A stretch of 14,133 nucleotides of DNA from Pavlovales sp. CCMP2436 (lineage: Eukaryota; Haptophyta; Pavlovophyceae; Pavlovales). A program made the translations under genes and the position numbers. The stretch is from positions 179,396 to 193,528 of the forward strand of contig MU631609.1 in assembly GCA_026770615.1 (NCBI GenBank). The letters run 5' to 3'. Each line of letters starts with the position of its first letter. Positions within the stretch are counted from its first letter, which is position 1. Positions 1 through 7,682 of this stretch are shown piece after piece. Under the pieces are notes generated by a model. That model saw only the letters and a list, made by a program, of their open reading frames with translations, did not search any database and was not told the DNA's origin.

Positions 1-27
1 CGAGGGGGCCTCCGCGCAGAGAGACGT

Positions 28-717
28 TCAGCTGTTTAATATATATATTCTTCCGATCCCCTGCTCGAACGTGTACCATAGCTCGTCGACTGTGGTTCGT
101 AGGGCCGCCAATAGCTGGGCGATCGCCACGTGGACGTCGCCCGGTGCTCCGAGCCAGCGCCGCCACTCCTTATCGCGAGGTGGGGTCTCCCACCCGTTTT
201 GCTTGCTAGCCAGATTGAGCACACGGTTCACACGTGCGCGAACGAGCGACGGTGAAACGACGAGGTAGCCGACCAGGTCAAACGACCGACCAGGCTCGGC
301 GTAGGGCATGTAGTGGCTGTAACCGTTCATTGCGCGCGAATATATGTTGGTTGTCAACCCGAGTTTCATGAAGGGAACCTTACTCCAGCCGGGCCAGATG
401 ACGTAGATCCCGCTTACTCTTTTACCACTCACGTTGGCGTTTGCGAGTGCCCTTCCGACTTGCGTGTTACGGTCGACTATAACATCCATACGTCTCCCTG
501 TGTCTTGATAGTCACGTTGATTTTTTACCTTGGAGTTCCATGCGTCTTCGAAGACCGTGCGACCCATTCCCGATTTTCGACCGGGCAACCCCTTCCGTAC
601 TCTACCCGGCCGACCCCTTCCGATCTTTCTCGTCGCCCCACCCCTTCCGTACTTTTGTGCCCTTCCCGTAACCCGAGGCGATTTTGTGCTATATACTAAG
701 TCAAAACTTTGCTGCAC
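28..717 (-). CDS. GIY-YIG nuclease-like protein, 5' end uncertain
   Basis: The frame is open for 229 codons and ends at TGA (28-30). It has two parts. Residues about 20-53 are strongly basic and repetitive, with K-(Y/I)-G-R-G and PGR(V/K) motifs encoded by a 26-bp DNA repeat. Residues about 101-190 resemble a GIY-YIG endonuclease fold of the T5orf172/MUG113 kind: GIYVI at 103-107, KLG at 118-120 in the YIG position, TTN and an arginine at 128 where the family has its catalytic arginine, then a possible acidic metal ligand (E177). Such domains cut DNA and occur in homing and mobile elements and giant viruses; the basic arm could bind nucleic acid. No ATG precedes the basic region: the first codon is GTG, directly after TAA, and the first in-frame ATG is codon 51. 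It may therefore be an exon, a 5'-truncated copy or a pseudogene. The family call is by eye and moderately sure; activity is unknown. Confidence 0.5.
   Translation of the reverse strand: MQQSFDLVYSTKSPRVTGRAQKYGRGGATRKIGRGRPGRVRKGLPGRKSGMGRTVFEDAWNSKVKNQRDYQDTGRRMDVIVDRNTQVGRALANANVSGKRVSGIYVIWPGWSKVPFMKLGLTTNIYSRAMNGYSHYMPYAEPGRSFDLVGYLVVSPSLVRARVNRVLNLASKQNGWETPPRDKEWRRWLGAPGDVHVAIAQLLAALRTTVDELWYTFEQGIGRIYILNS
560..665. repeat. 26-bp imperfect tandem repeat inside the GIY-YIG-like frame
   Basis: The core ACCCCTTCCG occurs at 588, 613 and 640, with a degenerate copy near 562, giving spacings of 25-27 bp. Read on the minus strand it encodes the basic arginine/glycine repeats of the GIY-YIG-like frame. 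Unit lengths that are not multiples of three show that the repeat has slipped between frames. Confidence 0.7.
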
Positions 718-853
718 GCTTTACGGACGCCCACGCGGTCTTCAGGCGCTCCCGCGGGGTCTGCCCGGCCGTCACCACCTCCCTCCGTGCAGCCGACGAG
801 TCCGCCGCCGAGTCCGCCATCGAGTCCACCGTGCGCGTCCTCGAGCCCGCCGC

Positions 854-1176
854 GATCAAATATGACTTCTGGGCGAGTTTGAGGCGCTCCGATTTGACCG
901 CGGCACGGGAATCCTGCCTAATCAAAATTAACTTTTTCCAGGCTTTCCTTGATGTGTGTGTGTTTATATAAACTACTAGAATAACTCTAGAGGGAACATC
1001 ATTTCAAAGAAATAATAAACATAAAATAAAAAAAAATCATGGGCTCCCGTGCGACCACCGGGCTTGCACGCGCACACCGCCCGAACCCTGGGAAAAGTCA
1101 TATTTGAGCGAGCGGGATTCCTGTGCCGCGATCAAATCAGGGAGCCCTAAACTCACCCAGAAGTCATATTTGAGCG
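854..1176. repeat. Imperfect inverted repeat, arms about 86 bp
   Basis: The left arm (854-939) and right arm (1091-1176) are imperfect reverse complements, with a spacer of about 150 bp. The spacer is AT-rich in its left half and GC-rich near the right arm. Both arms read as a similar peptide when translated outward: KYDFWASLRRSDLTAARES from the plus-strand left arm and KYDFWVSLGLPDLIAAQES from the minus-strand right arm. This suggests two inverted copies of one dispersed, formerly coding element. No complete gene is seen between 720 and 1735. Confidence 0.65.
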
Positions 1177-1210
1177 CCTCGGCTACCGCCAACACCTCCC
1201 ACGATATACA

Positions 1211-1320
1211 CATCACCGACATCCGCCAACGTCGCCCACTTCCGAGACATCACTGACAACCGCCCACATCCGAGACATCACCGACATCCGCCCACATCCA
1301 AGACATCACCAACATCCGAG
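1211..1320. repeat. 28-bp minisatellite, about 3.5 units
   Basis: Units begin at 1211, 1248, 1276 and 1304, each starting CATCAC and ending in a CCGAGA/CCAAGA-like block. Units two and three are 28 bp; the first is 37 bp because of a 9-bp insertion; the last is partial. No coding content is evident. Confidence 0.75.
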
Positions 1321-1352
1321 CCGGGCCTTTAACTGCCCAACCGCTCCTAGGG

Positions 1353-1720
1353 GCGACCTAAGGCCTCCCGGGCCGCCGCAAAAGCCGCCTAGAAGCCCTT
1401 AGGACATGAATTAACCATACTCGTGCCACCGGGGTTCACCGGGATCCACCGGGATCCACCAGGATCCACCAGGATCCACCGGGATCCACCTAGTCTTGTG
1501 AGGCGACCCAAGGCCTCCCGGGCCGCCGCAAAAGCCACCTAGAAGCCCTTGGGACATGAATTAACCATACTCATGCCACCGGGATCCACCGGGATCCGCC
1601 GGGATCCACTGGGACCCACCTAGTCTTTTGGGTCGACCTAAAGCCTACATGGACCGCTGCAAAAGCCACCTAGAAGCCCGTGGGACATGATTTCACCATA
1701 CTCGCCACCTAGACCCATCT
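1353..1720. repeat. Nested minisatellite: three long units with GGGATCCACC decamers
   Basis: Three copies of a roughly 75-80 bp block start at 1353, 1503 and 1633 (GCGACC/TCGACCTAAGGCC through GCAAAAGCC, TAGAAGCCC, GGGACATGA and CCATACTC). The first is followed by six decamers of the GGGATCCACC type (1431-1490), the second by four (1581-1620), the third by none. The spacings of 150 and 130 bp differ by exactly two decamers. The decamer carries a BamHI site (GGATCC). No coding content is evident. Confidence 0.85.
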
Positions 1721-1744
1721 AGCCGTCTGAGACAGACAGTGGCG

Positions 1745-2031
1745 GCCAAATCTAACCAGATTTGGTGGATCTGGTTAGACATGCTCGCGCTGTGGCCGTC
1801 GGTGTTGACGGACGAGACGTGCCGCCCTGCCCGCTCGCCGCGCTCCAGCTCACGCGCGTGCTCCATGTCGAAGACGAGGTTGAAGGGGCGGTGGCGGTTG
1901 TAGAGGTCGCCGATGCGGAGGTTGCATGTGCGGATGTCGCCAAACTCGGCCTTGAAGGCGTCACTTCCGGCGAGCCAGTTCTTGATGTAGGAGGCGTCGA
2001 CGCGGAGCCAGTGGGAGCAGATCAGCGAGGT
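1745..2031 (-). pseudogene. Protein-like relic, unrecognised family
   Basis: This minus-strand frame is open from just after a TGA (2032-2034) to about 1690. It has no ATG at its head, so it is easy to miss. The translation looks like real protein with mixed composition, for example HWLRVDASYIKNWLAGSDAF, then RTCNLRIGDLYNRHRPFNLV, then a VSSVNTDGHSASM segment. The TDG-hS pattern resembles a motif in some transposon-encoded proteins, but this is only inference. Codons are GC-rich at third positions, unlike the flanking AT-rich and repeat DNA. The frame runs into the decamer-repeat region at its 3' end. It is most simply a 5'- and 3'-truncated mobile-element or host-gene fragment. No function can be assigned. 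Confidence 0.35.
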
Positions 2032-2425
2032 TCATATTCGTATTCATAGTATTAACAAAATAGTGATTATAACTAAATATTCAGGGCTGGCAGCAGTGCC
2101 TGCGGCTGCTTCATAATATTCATACTAATGGGGGGGGGAGGGGGGGGGGGGGGGGGTCAGAGAGAGCACACATCAGCCTGTGGGGTAGCCATGGCGATTT
2201 TAGTAAACGAGCTACTAGCAATCTTAGTAATATCTAACTATGCAGGGCTGGCTGCTGTGCATGCGGTTGCTGTGCGTTAATTATAAATATAAATAAATAC
2301 GAAATAAGTATAAAATAAGAATATTAATTATATTATTTATAGTCATATTCATTTTCATAATATTAACAAAAGCTTATTAATAACTAACTTTTCAGGGCTG
2401 GCTGCTGTGCATGCGGTTGCTGCGC
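2030..2425 (+). repeat. Three-copy CAGGGCTGG repeat upstream of the SDR gene
   Basis: CAGGGCTGG occurs at 2082, 2243 and 2393 (spacings 161 and 150). Copies two and three share 30 identical bases after CAG. Copies one and three also share AT-rich upstream sequence with CATATTC and ATTAACAAAA blocks. Before each CAG lies an AACTAA or CTAAC-type motif and a short pyrimidine/AT stretch, resembling a branch site plus 3' splice site. Whether these are true splice acceptors, promoter repeats or mobile-element ends cannot be decided from sequence. No other gene is seen in 2035-2470. Confidence 0.6.
2130..2156 (+). repeat. Poly-G tract (G9-A-G17)
   Basis: Twenty-six of 27 bases are G. It could form a G-quadruplex and is prone to slippage, so its length may be unreliable. 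Confidence 0.9.
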
Positions 2426-2513
2426 GTCGCCAGGCCGCTGCGCTCTCTCGCTCCTGCCCGCTGCCAAGACGGTGGCAAGTCTTTTTCAGCCTATTCCTTT
2501 TCATTTTAATCGG

Positions 2514-3915
2514 ATGAATGGGAGCGGCGGGCGAATGGAGGTGTTTGCCCCGCTGCTCGCGTCCTCGACGCTGCTCACGTGGGCGAGTAACGCCTTCGCC
2601 TTCTACCCGCTCTTCATCCTCGGCTTCCGGTACTCGATCAATGAGATGGGCTTCACGAAGCACGAGTCGCACTACGGCTACATTATGAGCTCCAACGGGC
2701 TCATGGCCTACTGCTCGAACGCGGGCGGCAACTGGGTGACGCTCTTTGTCGCCATTGCGCTCACGATCTACTCGTACCAGGAGCAGGTGCTCGGTCCGGT
2801 GCCCGCGCATGTGGACATGTCGGGCAAGGTCTGCATCGTGACTGGCTCGAGCTCAGGCATCGGACAGGCGACGGCGGAGGCGCTGGTGCGGATGGGCGCG
2901 CGCGTCATCCTCGGTGCGCGCCTTTTGCACCTTTCTTGCTACGCTCCCCCGCCGCGCGTCGCGGCCGCTTACGCGCGAAATCTGCCGCCCTCGCCGTCCG
3001 CGCGCGCGTCAGCCTGTCGCACGGAGAAGAAGGCACTCGAAGCGCGCGAGGCGATCCTCAAGGCGTGCCCCAGCGCCACGGGCAGCGCCGAGTTCATGCA
3101 CCTCGACCTCGCCTCGCTCAAGTCGACTCGCGCCTTCGCCGCCGCCTTCGCGGCCAAGGGGCTGCCGCTGCACGTGCTCGTCAACAACGCGGGCGTGATG
3201 CAGCACGAGCGCCTACTCACAGCCGACGGCAACGAGATGACGCTGCAGGCAAACTACCTCGGGCACTTCCTGCTGACCAACCTGCTGCTCGCGCCGCTCA
3301 AGGCCACCGCCAAGAAGGCTGGTGGCGCGCGCATCGTCAACATCTCCTCGTCGATGCACTGGGTGCGCGCACACTATCTCCCACACACTATCTCCCACAC
3401 ACGCCTGCATCCCTCGCGCCACCGGCCGCGCTTTGCTTTCCGCTCACGCTCCCGCCTCCCCCCCCGCGCTGCCCCGCCCTTTGCAGGGCGAGAAGCACTT
3501 TGACTTCGATGACATCCAGGGCGAGCGCAAGTACGCCATGTTCCGCGCTTACGAGCAGTCCAAGCTCGCGCAGCTGCTCTCGACCGTTGAGCTCGAGCGC
3601 AGGCTCAGCGGCACCGGCGTAACGGTCAATGCAGTGCACCCGGGCTCGGTAATCACAGACGTCACGCGCGGCTTCCATCCGCTCGTCCGGCTCGGCGAGA
3701 GATTCACCACGCCGCTGCAGTACGCGATGCGCAAGCCGCGCTACGCGGGCGCGTACACGGCGGTCTACTGCGCCACGTCCGCCGAGGTGGCACAGATGAG
3801 CGGCAAGTACTGGTGGAACTGCCGCGAGCAGTATCGCAGCGCGCTGGTCGACAACCGCAAGACGCAGAGCAAGCTCTGGGACGTCTCCGAGAAGCTCGTC
3901 GAGAAGAAGCGCTGA
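2514..3915 (+). CDS. Membrane-anchored short-chain dehydrogenase/reductase (retinol-dehydrogenase-like), three exons
   Basis: Exons 2514-2913, 3013-3362 and 3487-3915 join to 393 codons including TGA (392 aa). It is a classical SDR, an NAD(P)-dependent oxidoreductase, closest in feel to the retinol dehydrogenase/WWOX/protochlorophyllide-reductase-like group. Visible motifs are TGSSSGIG at 110-117 (cofactor binding), NNAG at 191-194, SSSMHW at 245-250 (catalytic serine), Y272-x3-K276 (catalytic pair) and a downstream HPG. Two hydrophobic segments (about 14-38 and 73-88) precede the domain, so the enzyme probably sits on a membrane. The substrate is unknown. Splicing restores the VILACR and SSSMHW-GEKHFDFDD sequences expected of the family. 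The frame also opens at a GTG at 2472, but ATG 2514 is the first ATG; ATG 2535 is an alternative that keeps both hydrophobic segments. Confidence 0.9.
2914..3012 (+). other. Intron 1 of the SDR gene (99 nt)
   Basis: The intron starts GTGCGCGCC and ends GCGTCAG, in phase 1. Removing it joins VIL to ACRTEKKA, the conserved SDR strand-turn. Retained, it inserts residues foreign to the family. Confidence 0.85.
3363..3486 (+). other. Intron 2 of the SDR gene (124 nt)
   Basis: It starts GTGCGCGCAC, has a long pyrimidine-rich 3' half and ends TTTGCAG, in phase 0. It contains a short tandem repeat of CACACTATCTCC. Its length is not a multiple of three, and splicing is needed to join the two reading frames. 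Confidence 0.9.
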
Positions 3916-4128
3916 GAGTGCCAACGCCGCCGCTCGACGCTGCTGGCCGTTGTCGTTTAGCCTCGAGGGCGCCTCGGGAGCAAACGGGAGCGGGCAGCGG
4001 CCGGCTTAGAGTTATTTAATTAATCGGCTATGACTATGTCTGAGTCTAATCTTTGACTAGAAGTAATCATTATAGCTCATATTATTACATAATCACTACA
4101 TTATTTATATGTACATATCTAGTGATAA

Positions 4129-4140
4129 CTAGTTAGTTTG
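4129..4140 (+). promoter_or_regulatory. Possible 3'-end element CTAGTTAGTTTG
   Basis: The same 12-mer lies after the kinase gene (13389-13400), and its first 10 bases lie after the F-box/ankyrin gene (6983-6992). Distances from the stop codons are about 214, 124 and 161 nt. It may mark 3' ends; function is inferred only from position. Confidence 0.3.
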
Positions 4141-4167
4141 CGTTATAGGCATGAAACTAACATTGAG

Positions 4168-4450
4168 TTACTTACTCAAAGTCAAAAGGTCAAAATAAGC
4201 TGTACGTTTAGAACCTAAGGCCGGCGTATCGTACACCTTGGCGTTTTCGTCGGCCTCGTGTGCGATGCGGGCGCTGCCCAGCTCTATGCGCGCTTGGTCG
4301 TTGACCAGGAGTGTGAGCTTGTCACCGTCGGACATAGCTAGGCGCTGGAGCTGGGAGAGGAGCTGGGCGTCGGAGAGCTGCCGGGTGAGGTGGACGTTGA
4401 GCACCACTAACTAACGTGATTACTTCCGCGACTTTTCCGCTTGGCGGCGA
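4168..4450 (-). other. Orphan protein-like frame, no ATG start
   Basis: The minus-strand frame opens after a TAA near 4450 and ends at 4168-4170. It encodes a plausible mixed-composition segment (VVLNVHLTRQLSDAQLLSQL, then SDGDKLTLLVNDQARIELGS). The only ATG is internal (AMSDGDKL). An AACTAAC-type motif lies at 4408-4415, within the frame near its head. It could be a last exon, a truncated gene or a mobile-element remnant. I do not recognise the family. Confidence 0.25.
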
Positions 4451-4509
4451 AACAAAATTTTAGTTTTTCATCAATTTTGGGCATCGAAGGGCTCGAGCTG
4501 TTCGCCAGC

Positions 4510-5030
4510 CTAGAGGGGGCGCTTTGAGGCTTGCCCAAGTCGAAGGCATTGGCCACAGAACGCGTCATTCAATACGCCTGGGCTTTGAGCTCGAGCTAAC
4601 GGTGACTTCCTAAATTTGTTTGCTTGGGCAAATTAATTACTTAAATGCTGACCCACGGCGTACGGCCACAGGTGAAGGCGTCGCGCTATCTCCACCATCC
4701 GAGATGGTGCGCTTAAGCGAGTCCTGCGCGGGTCGATGGCCTTGGGCCACAGAACGCGTCATTTAATTTTGACGGGCCTACGGCGGAGCTGGGGTGCGGA
4801 GGGACGCGAGGCTGTTACAAGGGTGGCCGAGGCGCAGCGCGGAGGTGCGAAAGTGAACGGAGCGCAAGAGTGGGGCGCAAGAGTGGAGCGCAAGAGTGGC
4901 GCGAGGCGATCACCCAAGCGCGGGATTGGCTCTGTCCGCCAGCCGAGAGGGCCTGAAGGGGTGTCTGGGACGACGGCTTGGCCACAGAACGCGCGTCAAT
5001 TATTTCTGATGGACCTGAGGCGGGGCGGGG
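4510..5030. repeat. Dispersed repeat with TTGGCCACAGAACGCG core, three copies
   Basis: Cores lie at 4549, 4742 (one inserted G) and 4978, with spacings of 193 and 236 bp. All three are followed by a GTCA block, and the last two by similar GGGCCTACGGCGG / GGACCTGAGGCGG blocks. Looser similarity extends upstream. The whole 4451-5730 stretch otherwise shows no convincing gene; its open frames have biased, repeat-derived composition. Confidence 0.65.
4861..4899. repeat. 13-bp tandem repeat, three units
   Basis: The unit (A/G)GCGCAAGAGTGG is repeated three times without gaps at 4861, 4874 and 4887. Related GGAGCGCAAG words recur at 5108 and, inverted, near 9580. Confidence 0.85.
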
Positions 5031-5300
5031 ATGTAGGACCCGCGGCTCTGCTGGCGCAAGGGGGGCATGTGGGCGAGGCAGAGAGCGGAGGAGCTACCGT
5101 AAATTCAATGGAGCGCAAGCGCAGATCCACTGGAGCCCGCTGGAATCCGCGCTCTGTGCGGAGTGAAATTACTAAACTGCAGAAGGTCTCGTGAAGTTCT
5201 TTGTTCATGCCAAACTCTGAGGAAACATCTAAATATAGAATTTAGCGGGGAACAACTTTGGTACTGCGGTTTGACCTGTGTGGAAGTCTTTCTCTGCAGG

Positions 5301-5391
5301 TCTTCGGTCATTCCACCGGTCAAATTTAGTCGAATCTGACGGATCTTCGGTCACCGGTCAATTCCAATTTAGTCAGATTGAAATATCTGAC
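5301..5391. repeat. Imperfect tandem duplication of about 43 bp
   Basis: Two units (5301-5343 and 5344-5391) share TCTTCGGTCA, CCGGTCAA, AATTTAGTC and ATCTGAC in the same order, with small indels. No gene is visible around it. Confidence 0.65.
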
Positions 5392-6378
5392 AGGCGACAA
5401 ACAAATCGAATAAAATCGAGTTGCCAATTTATAGTTATTTTTACGCCCGCGGCCTTCATTCGATGCTCGCAGCCTTCATTTACGTGTGGGCTGAGTCGAC
5501 GATCATTGCTTCTAAGAAACGTTCAAAAGCTTCTATTTTGAACGCTATAATAAATGCAAACTGCCTTCCCGTCGGAGGCACCCCGCCGGAGGCGCATTTG
5601 CGTAGCGAATGTTTTTTTTGTAAAAGTAATACATGCACAGTACACGTAACCGACCTAAATATAAGATTTGCTTATAATTGTCATTGGCTAAGACTACATA
5701 AGCGATGAACCCGAAACTGGGATAAGACGAGATTGGAAGGTGTGGGGGTAAGCACGGAGTTATTCCGCGCCACTACAGACCCTCCTTGCCGTGGTGTTTC
5801 CCGCCACGCGCGCTCTCGCCTCGCACGTGGTCCGCTCGCTAAGCCGCGGTCAAGATCTACGCGCGCGCACGCCCAAAATAACTCGGGGGTCATTCAGAGC
5901 ATATGTAACTCACCTGGGTGTGGAGGGAGCGCGCGCCCCGCAACACCCTGTAACTGCGCGGCAACGACCCGGTGCTTGGAGGCGCCTCAATGGGACACCT
6001 ACTTGACCGGCATCGACAGGGCCACACACGCGACGTGAGGTGTCCCCGGTGCTGTCCATCGCCGCCAGCTCAGAGTGCCCCCCTGCTCGCCGTGGCGAGC
6101 CGGGGAGGGAGACTTTGTGGACTTTTGTGCTGGAAGGCTGGGTGCCCCGGGGAGGGCACCCACACCGACCGTTGACTTACCTCAGAAACAGAGGCAGCAA
6201 CCGTGGGCTGCAGCCCTCCCGAGGAGAACCGCAACGCCCGCGCAGAGCCGCCAAGTGTCGGAGCCGCAAGGGATCTCCCCCCTCTTCATTTGCCACAAAG
6301 GATCGAATGAAGAGGGGCCGTCGGGTGTTCATCCTGGTTCAGATTGCTCTGCAGGTATGCAAGTGCGCCCGCTGCGCC
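5392..6378. other. Region without a supported gene
   Basis: Several short overlapping frames exist on both strands, but none has an ATG start with protein-like composition or a recognisable domain. The left part is AT-rich; from about 5750 it becomes GC-rich, and it may include the 5' untranslated region of the F-box/ankyrin gene. Confidence 0.5.
6140..6161 (+). other. Perfect GC hairpin, 8-bp stem
   Basis: GGGTGCCC (6140-6147) pairs perfectly with GGGCACCC (6154-6161) around a six-base loop. It sits 218 bases before the F-box/ankyrin start, so it could lie in the transcript leader. Confidence 0.7.
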
Positions 6379-6822
6379 ATGGCGGCGCTCCCGCCGCTGC
6401 TTCAAGCCCTCGCTGGTGACCCACTCCGCGCCATCCTCAAGCTCCTCGGCGGCGTCGACCTCACGTGCGCCCGGCTCGCATGCAGGGACTTCCGCGACCA
6501 CTCAAGCCCGGCACAAGAGGCGATGCCTCGCTCGGGTTTCCGCCGCACGCGCGCGCTTGCGGTGTTCGCGTTGGGGCACATGCCCGGCTTCTTGCTGAAT
6601 CTGCCGCGAACGTTGCGCCTCGCCGCGTCCGTCGGCTGCGTGGGCGCCCTCGAAGACCTGGTCGACAACCGGCAGTGCGCGCTCGCAGCCGACGCGTGCG
6701 TGGCCGCTGCTAAGAACGAGCAGCTGGATGCGCTTATCTGGCTCCGCTCGCGCGGCTGCCCGTGGAACAGCAGCACCTGCGCTAATGCTGGACTATTATC
6801 AGTCGGGCAGGTGTTGCTGTGA
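6379..6822 (+). CDS. F-box/ankyrin-like protein, probably 3'-truncated
   Basis: The frame encodes 147 aa from an ATG in good context (GCCATGG); an upstream in-frame ATG at 6307 would add 24 residues. Residues about 4-42 (LPPLLQALAGDPLRAILKLL, then CARLACRDFRDHS) fit an F-box, the Skp1-binding module of SCF ubiquitin ligases. Residues 79-137 resemble ankyrin-like repeats of the giant-virus/protist type, including the LIWLRSRGCPWNSSTCANA unit at 119-137. Members usually carry many such repeats; here the frame leaves the pattern right after CANA and stops ten residues later. An 11-bp direct repeat (TATTATCAGTC at 6794 and 6824) brackets the stop, so a rearrangement, insertion or unseen intron may have ended it. 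It would act as a substrate adaptor if functional. The F-box is moderately sure; the repeat type is more sure. Confidence 0.6.
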   Translation: MAALPPLLQALAGDPLRAILKLLGGVDLTCARLACRDFRDHSSPAQEAMPRSGFRRTRALAVFALGHMPGFLLNLPRTLRLAASVGCVGALEDLVDNRQCALAADACVAAAKNEQLDALIWLRSRGCPWNSSTCANAGLLSVGQVLL

Positions 6823-6982
6823 ATATTATCAGTCCCAATCACGGGCACGAGGCCCAGGCGCTGGCTGAGTGATCAGTGAACCCGGGGCGAGACTCATTCG
6901 GTCGTAACTGGGCGTTCAGACTTTGACAGTTGGCAGTGGGGTGATACTTTATTTCACAGCTGTTCGGTTAGTAAGAGCACCT

Positions 6983-6992
6983 CTAGTTAGTT
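6983..6992 (+). promoter_or_regulatory. Possible 3'-end element CTAGTTAGTT
   Basis: It matches the elements after the SDR and kinase genes and lies 161 nt past the F-box/ankyrin stop. It is followed by ATTAACTA, making an imperfect palindrome. Confidence 0.3.
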
Positions 6993-7212
6993 ATTAACTA
7001 CAAATATATAATAGATAAACAGCAACCAGCAGATCATCTCCCTAAACGCCCTTGCCCGGGCACACTACCGGAGATCCATTCGCACGCGCGGTGGCGCCCA
7101 AGCCAGCGCAGCCGACTAAGGCACGCAGCAGGCAATGGGCGACGCAGCGCTCAGACCAGCACAACATTTAGAACAGTCAGACGCCAGCTTGAATCCCTAT
7201 CATAAATATAAC

Positions 7213-7283
7213 AGATAAAATATATTGCATTTTATCTATTACATATTGCATCTTGTCATTGGTATATAATATCAATGACAAGA
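7213..7283. repeat. Two adjacent AT-rich hairpins
   Basis: The first has 9-bp perfect arms (7213-7221 and 7229-7237, AGATAAAAT/ATTTTATCT). The second has 11-bp perfect arms (7251-7261 and 7273-7283, TCTTGTCATTG/CAATGACAAGA) with an 11-base AT spacer. They lie in an AT-rich spacer with no gene (6823-7387). Confidence 0.75.
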
Positions 7284-7387
7284 AGCTGCTTTTTGATAAT
7301 AAGTCGATATGGGCCGGCTTGAAATGTTTTTTTTAACTAAGTCGTGGGCGTACGCATATTACGAAAGCGTTAAACCATTGTTGCTAC

Positions 7388-7681
7388 CTAGAGACATTTT
7401 TTAATATAAGTATAAGTGCTAGCGTGCTCAACTTGCGTGTCTTCCCGGGGTGCTGAGCCGGCAGGAAGATGCGCCATAGTGCAGATGATCGAGAACCCGC
7501 AGCCGAGCCGAGCGCGGCGGTTTAGGGCCATTATCCGCTGTCCTCCAGTGGCGAGCGCGATGATTCCGGGCAAAATACCCACCCCTTTTAAGGCGATCCC
7601 AACGACTGACCAAGAGGCAAGACGCGAACTTATAATTGTATACCTAAACTGAATCCCCCGCTTCTGGTTGGGAACTCGCAA
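7388..7681 (-). other. Weak protein-like frame, no ATG support
   Basis: A 97-codon minus frame has a hydrophobic centre (VGILPGIIALATGG) and a more polar tail. Its GC content and codon use do not clearly set it apart. An overlapping plus-strand frame is equally open. It is best treated as possible decayed coding DNA; no family is recognised. Confidence 0.15.
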
Positions 7682-7682
7682 G

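Noticed and set aside
701..971. Short frames on both strands at 684-971
   Set aside because: They are explained by the inverted-repeat element; no start context or domain is present.
2183..2205. Weak likeness to a dinoflagellate spliced-leader relic (GTAGCCATGGCGATTTTAG)
   Set aside because: Several mismatches, a single occurrence, and other features (GTGCG introns) do not suggest a dinoflagellate.
2936..3622. Arg/Ala-rich frames overlapping the SDR exons
   Set aside because: They are out-of-frame shadows; the SDR motifs fix the true frame and splice sites.
5908..6165. A U1 snRNA-like start (ACTCACCTGGG), an ACTTTGTGGA Sm-like site and a following GC hairpin
   Set aside because: The U1-70K loop sequence (GATCACGAAG type) is missing, the 5' end has a mismatch to the conserved ACTTACCTG, and the spacing does not fit U1.
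6040..6378. Extending the F-box/ankyrin protein upstream to a GTG
   Set aside because: A eukaryotic start should be ATG; the extension is Arg/Pro-rich without a domain, and ATG 6379 has the better context.
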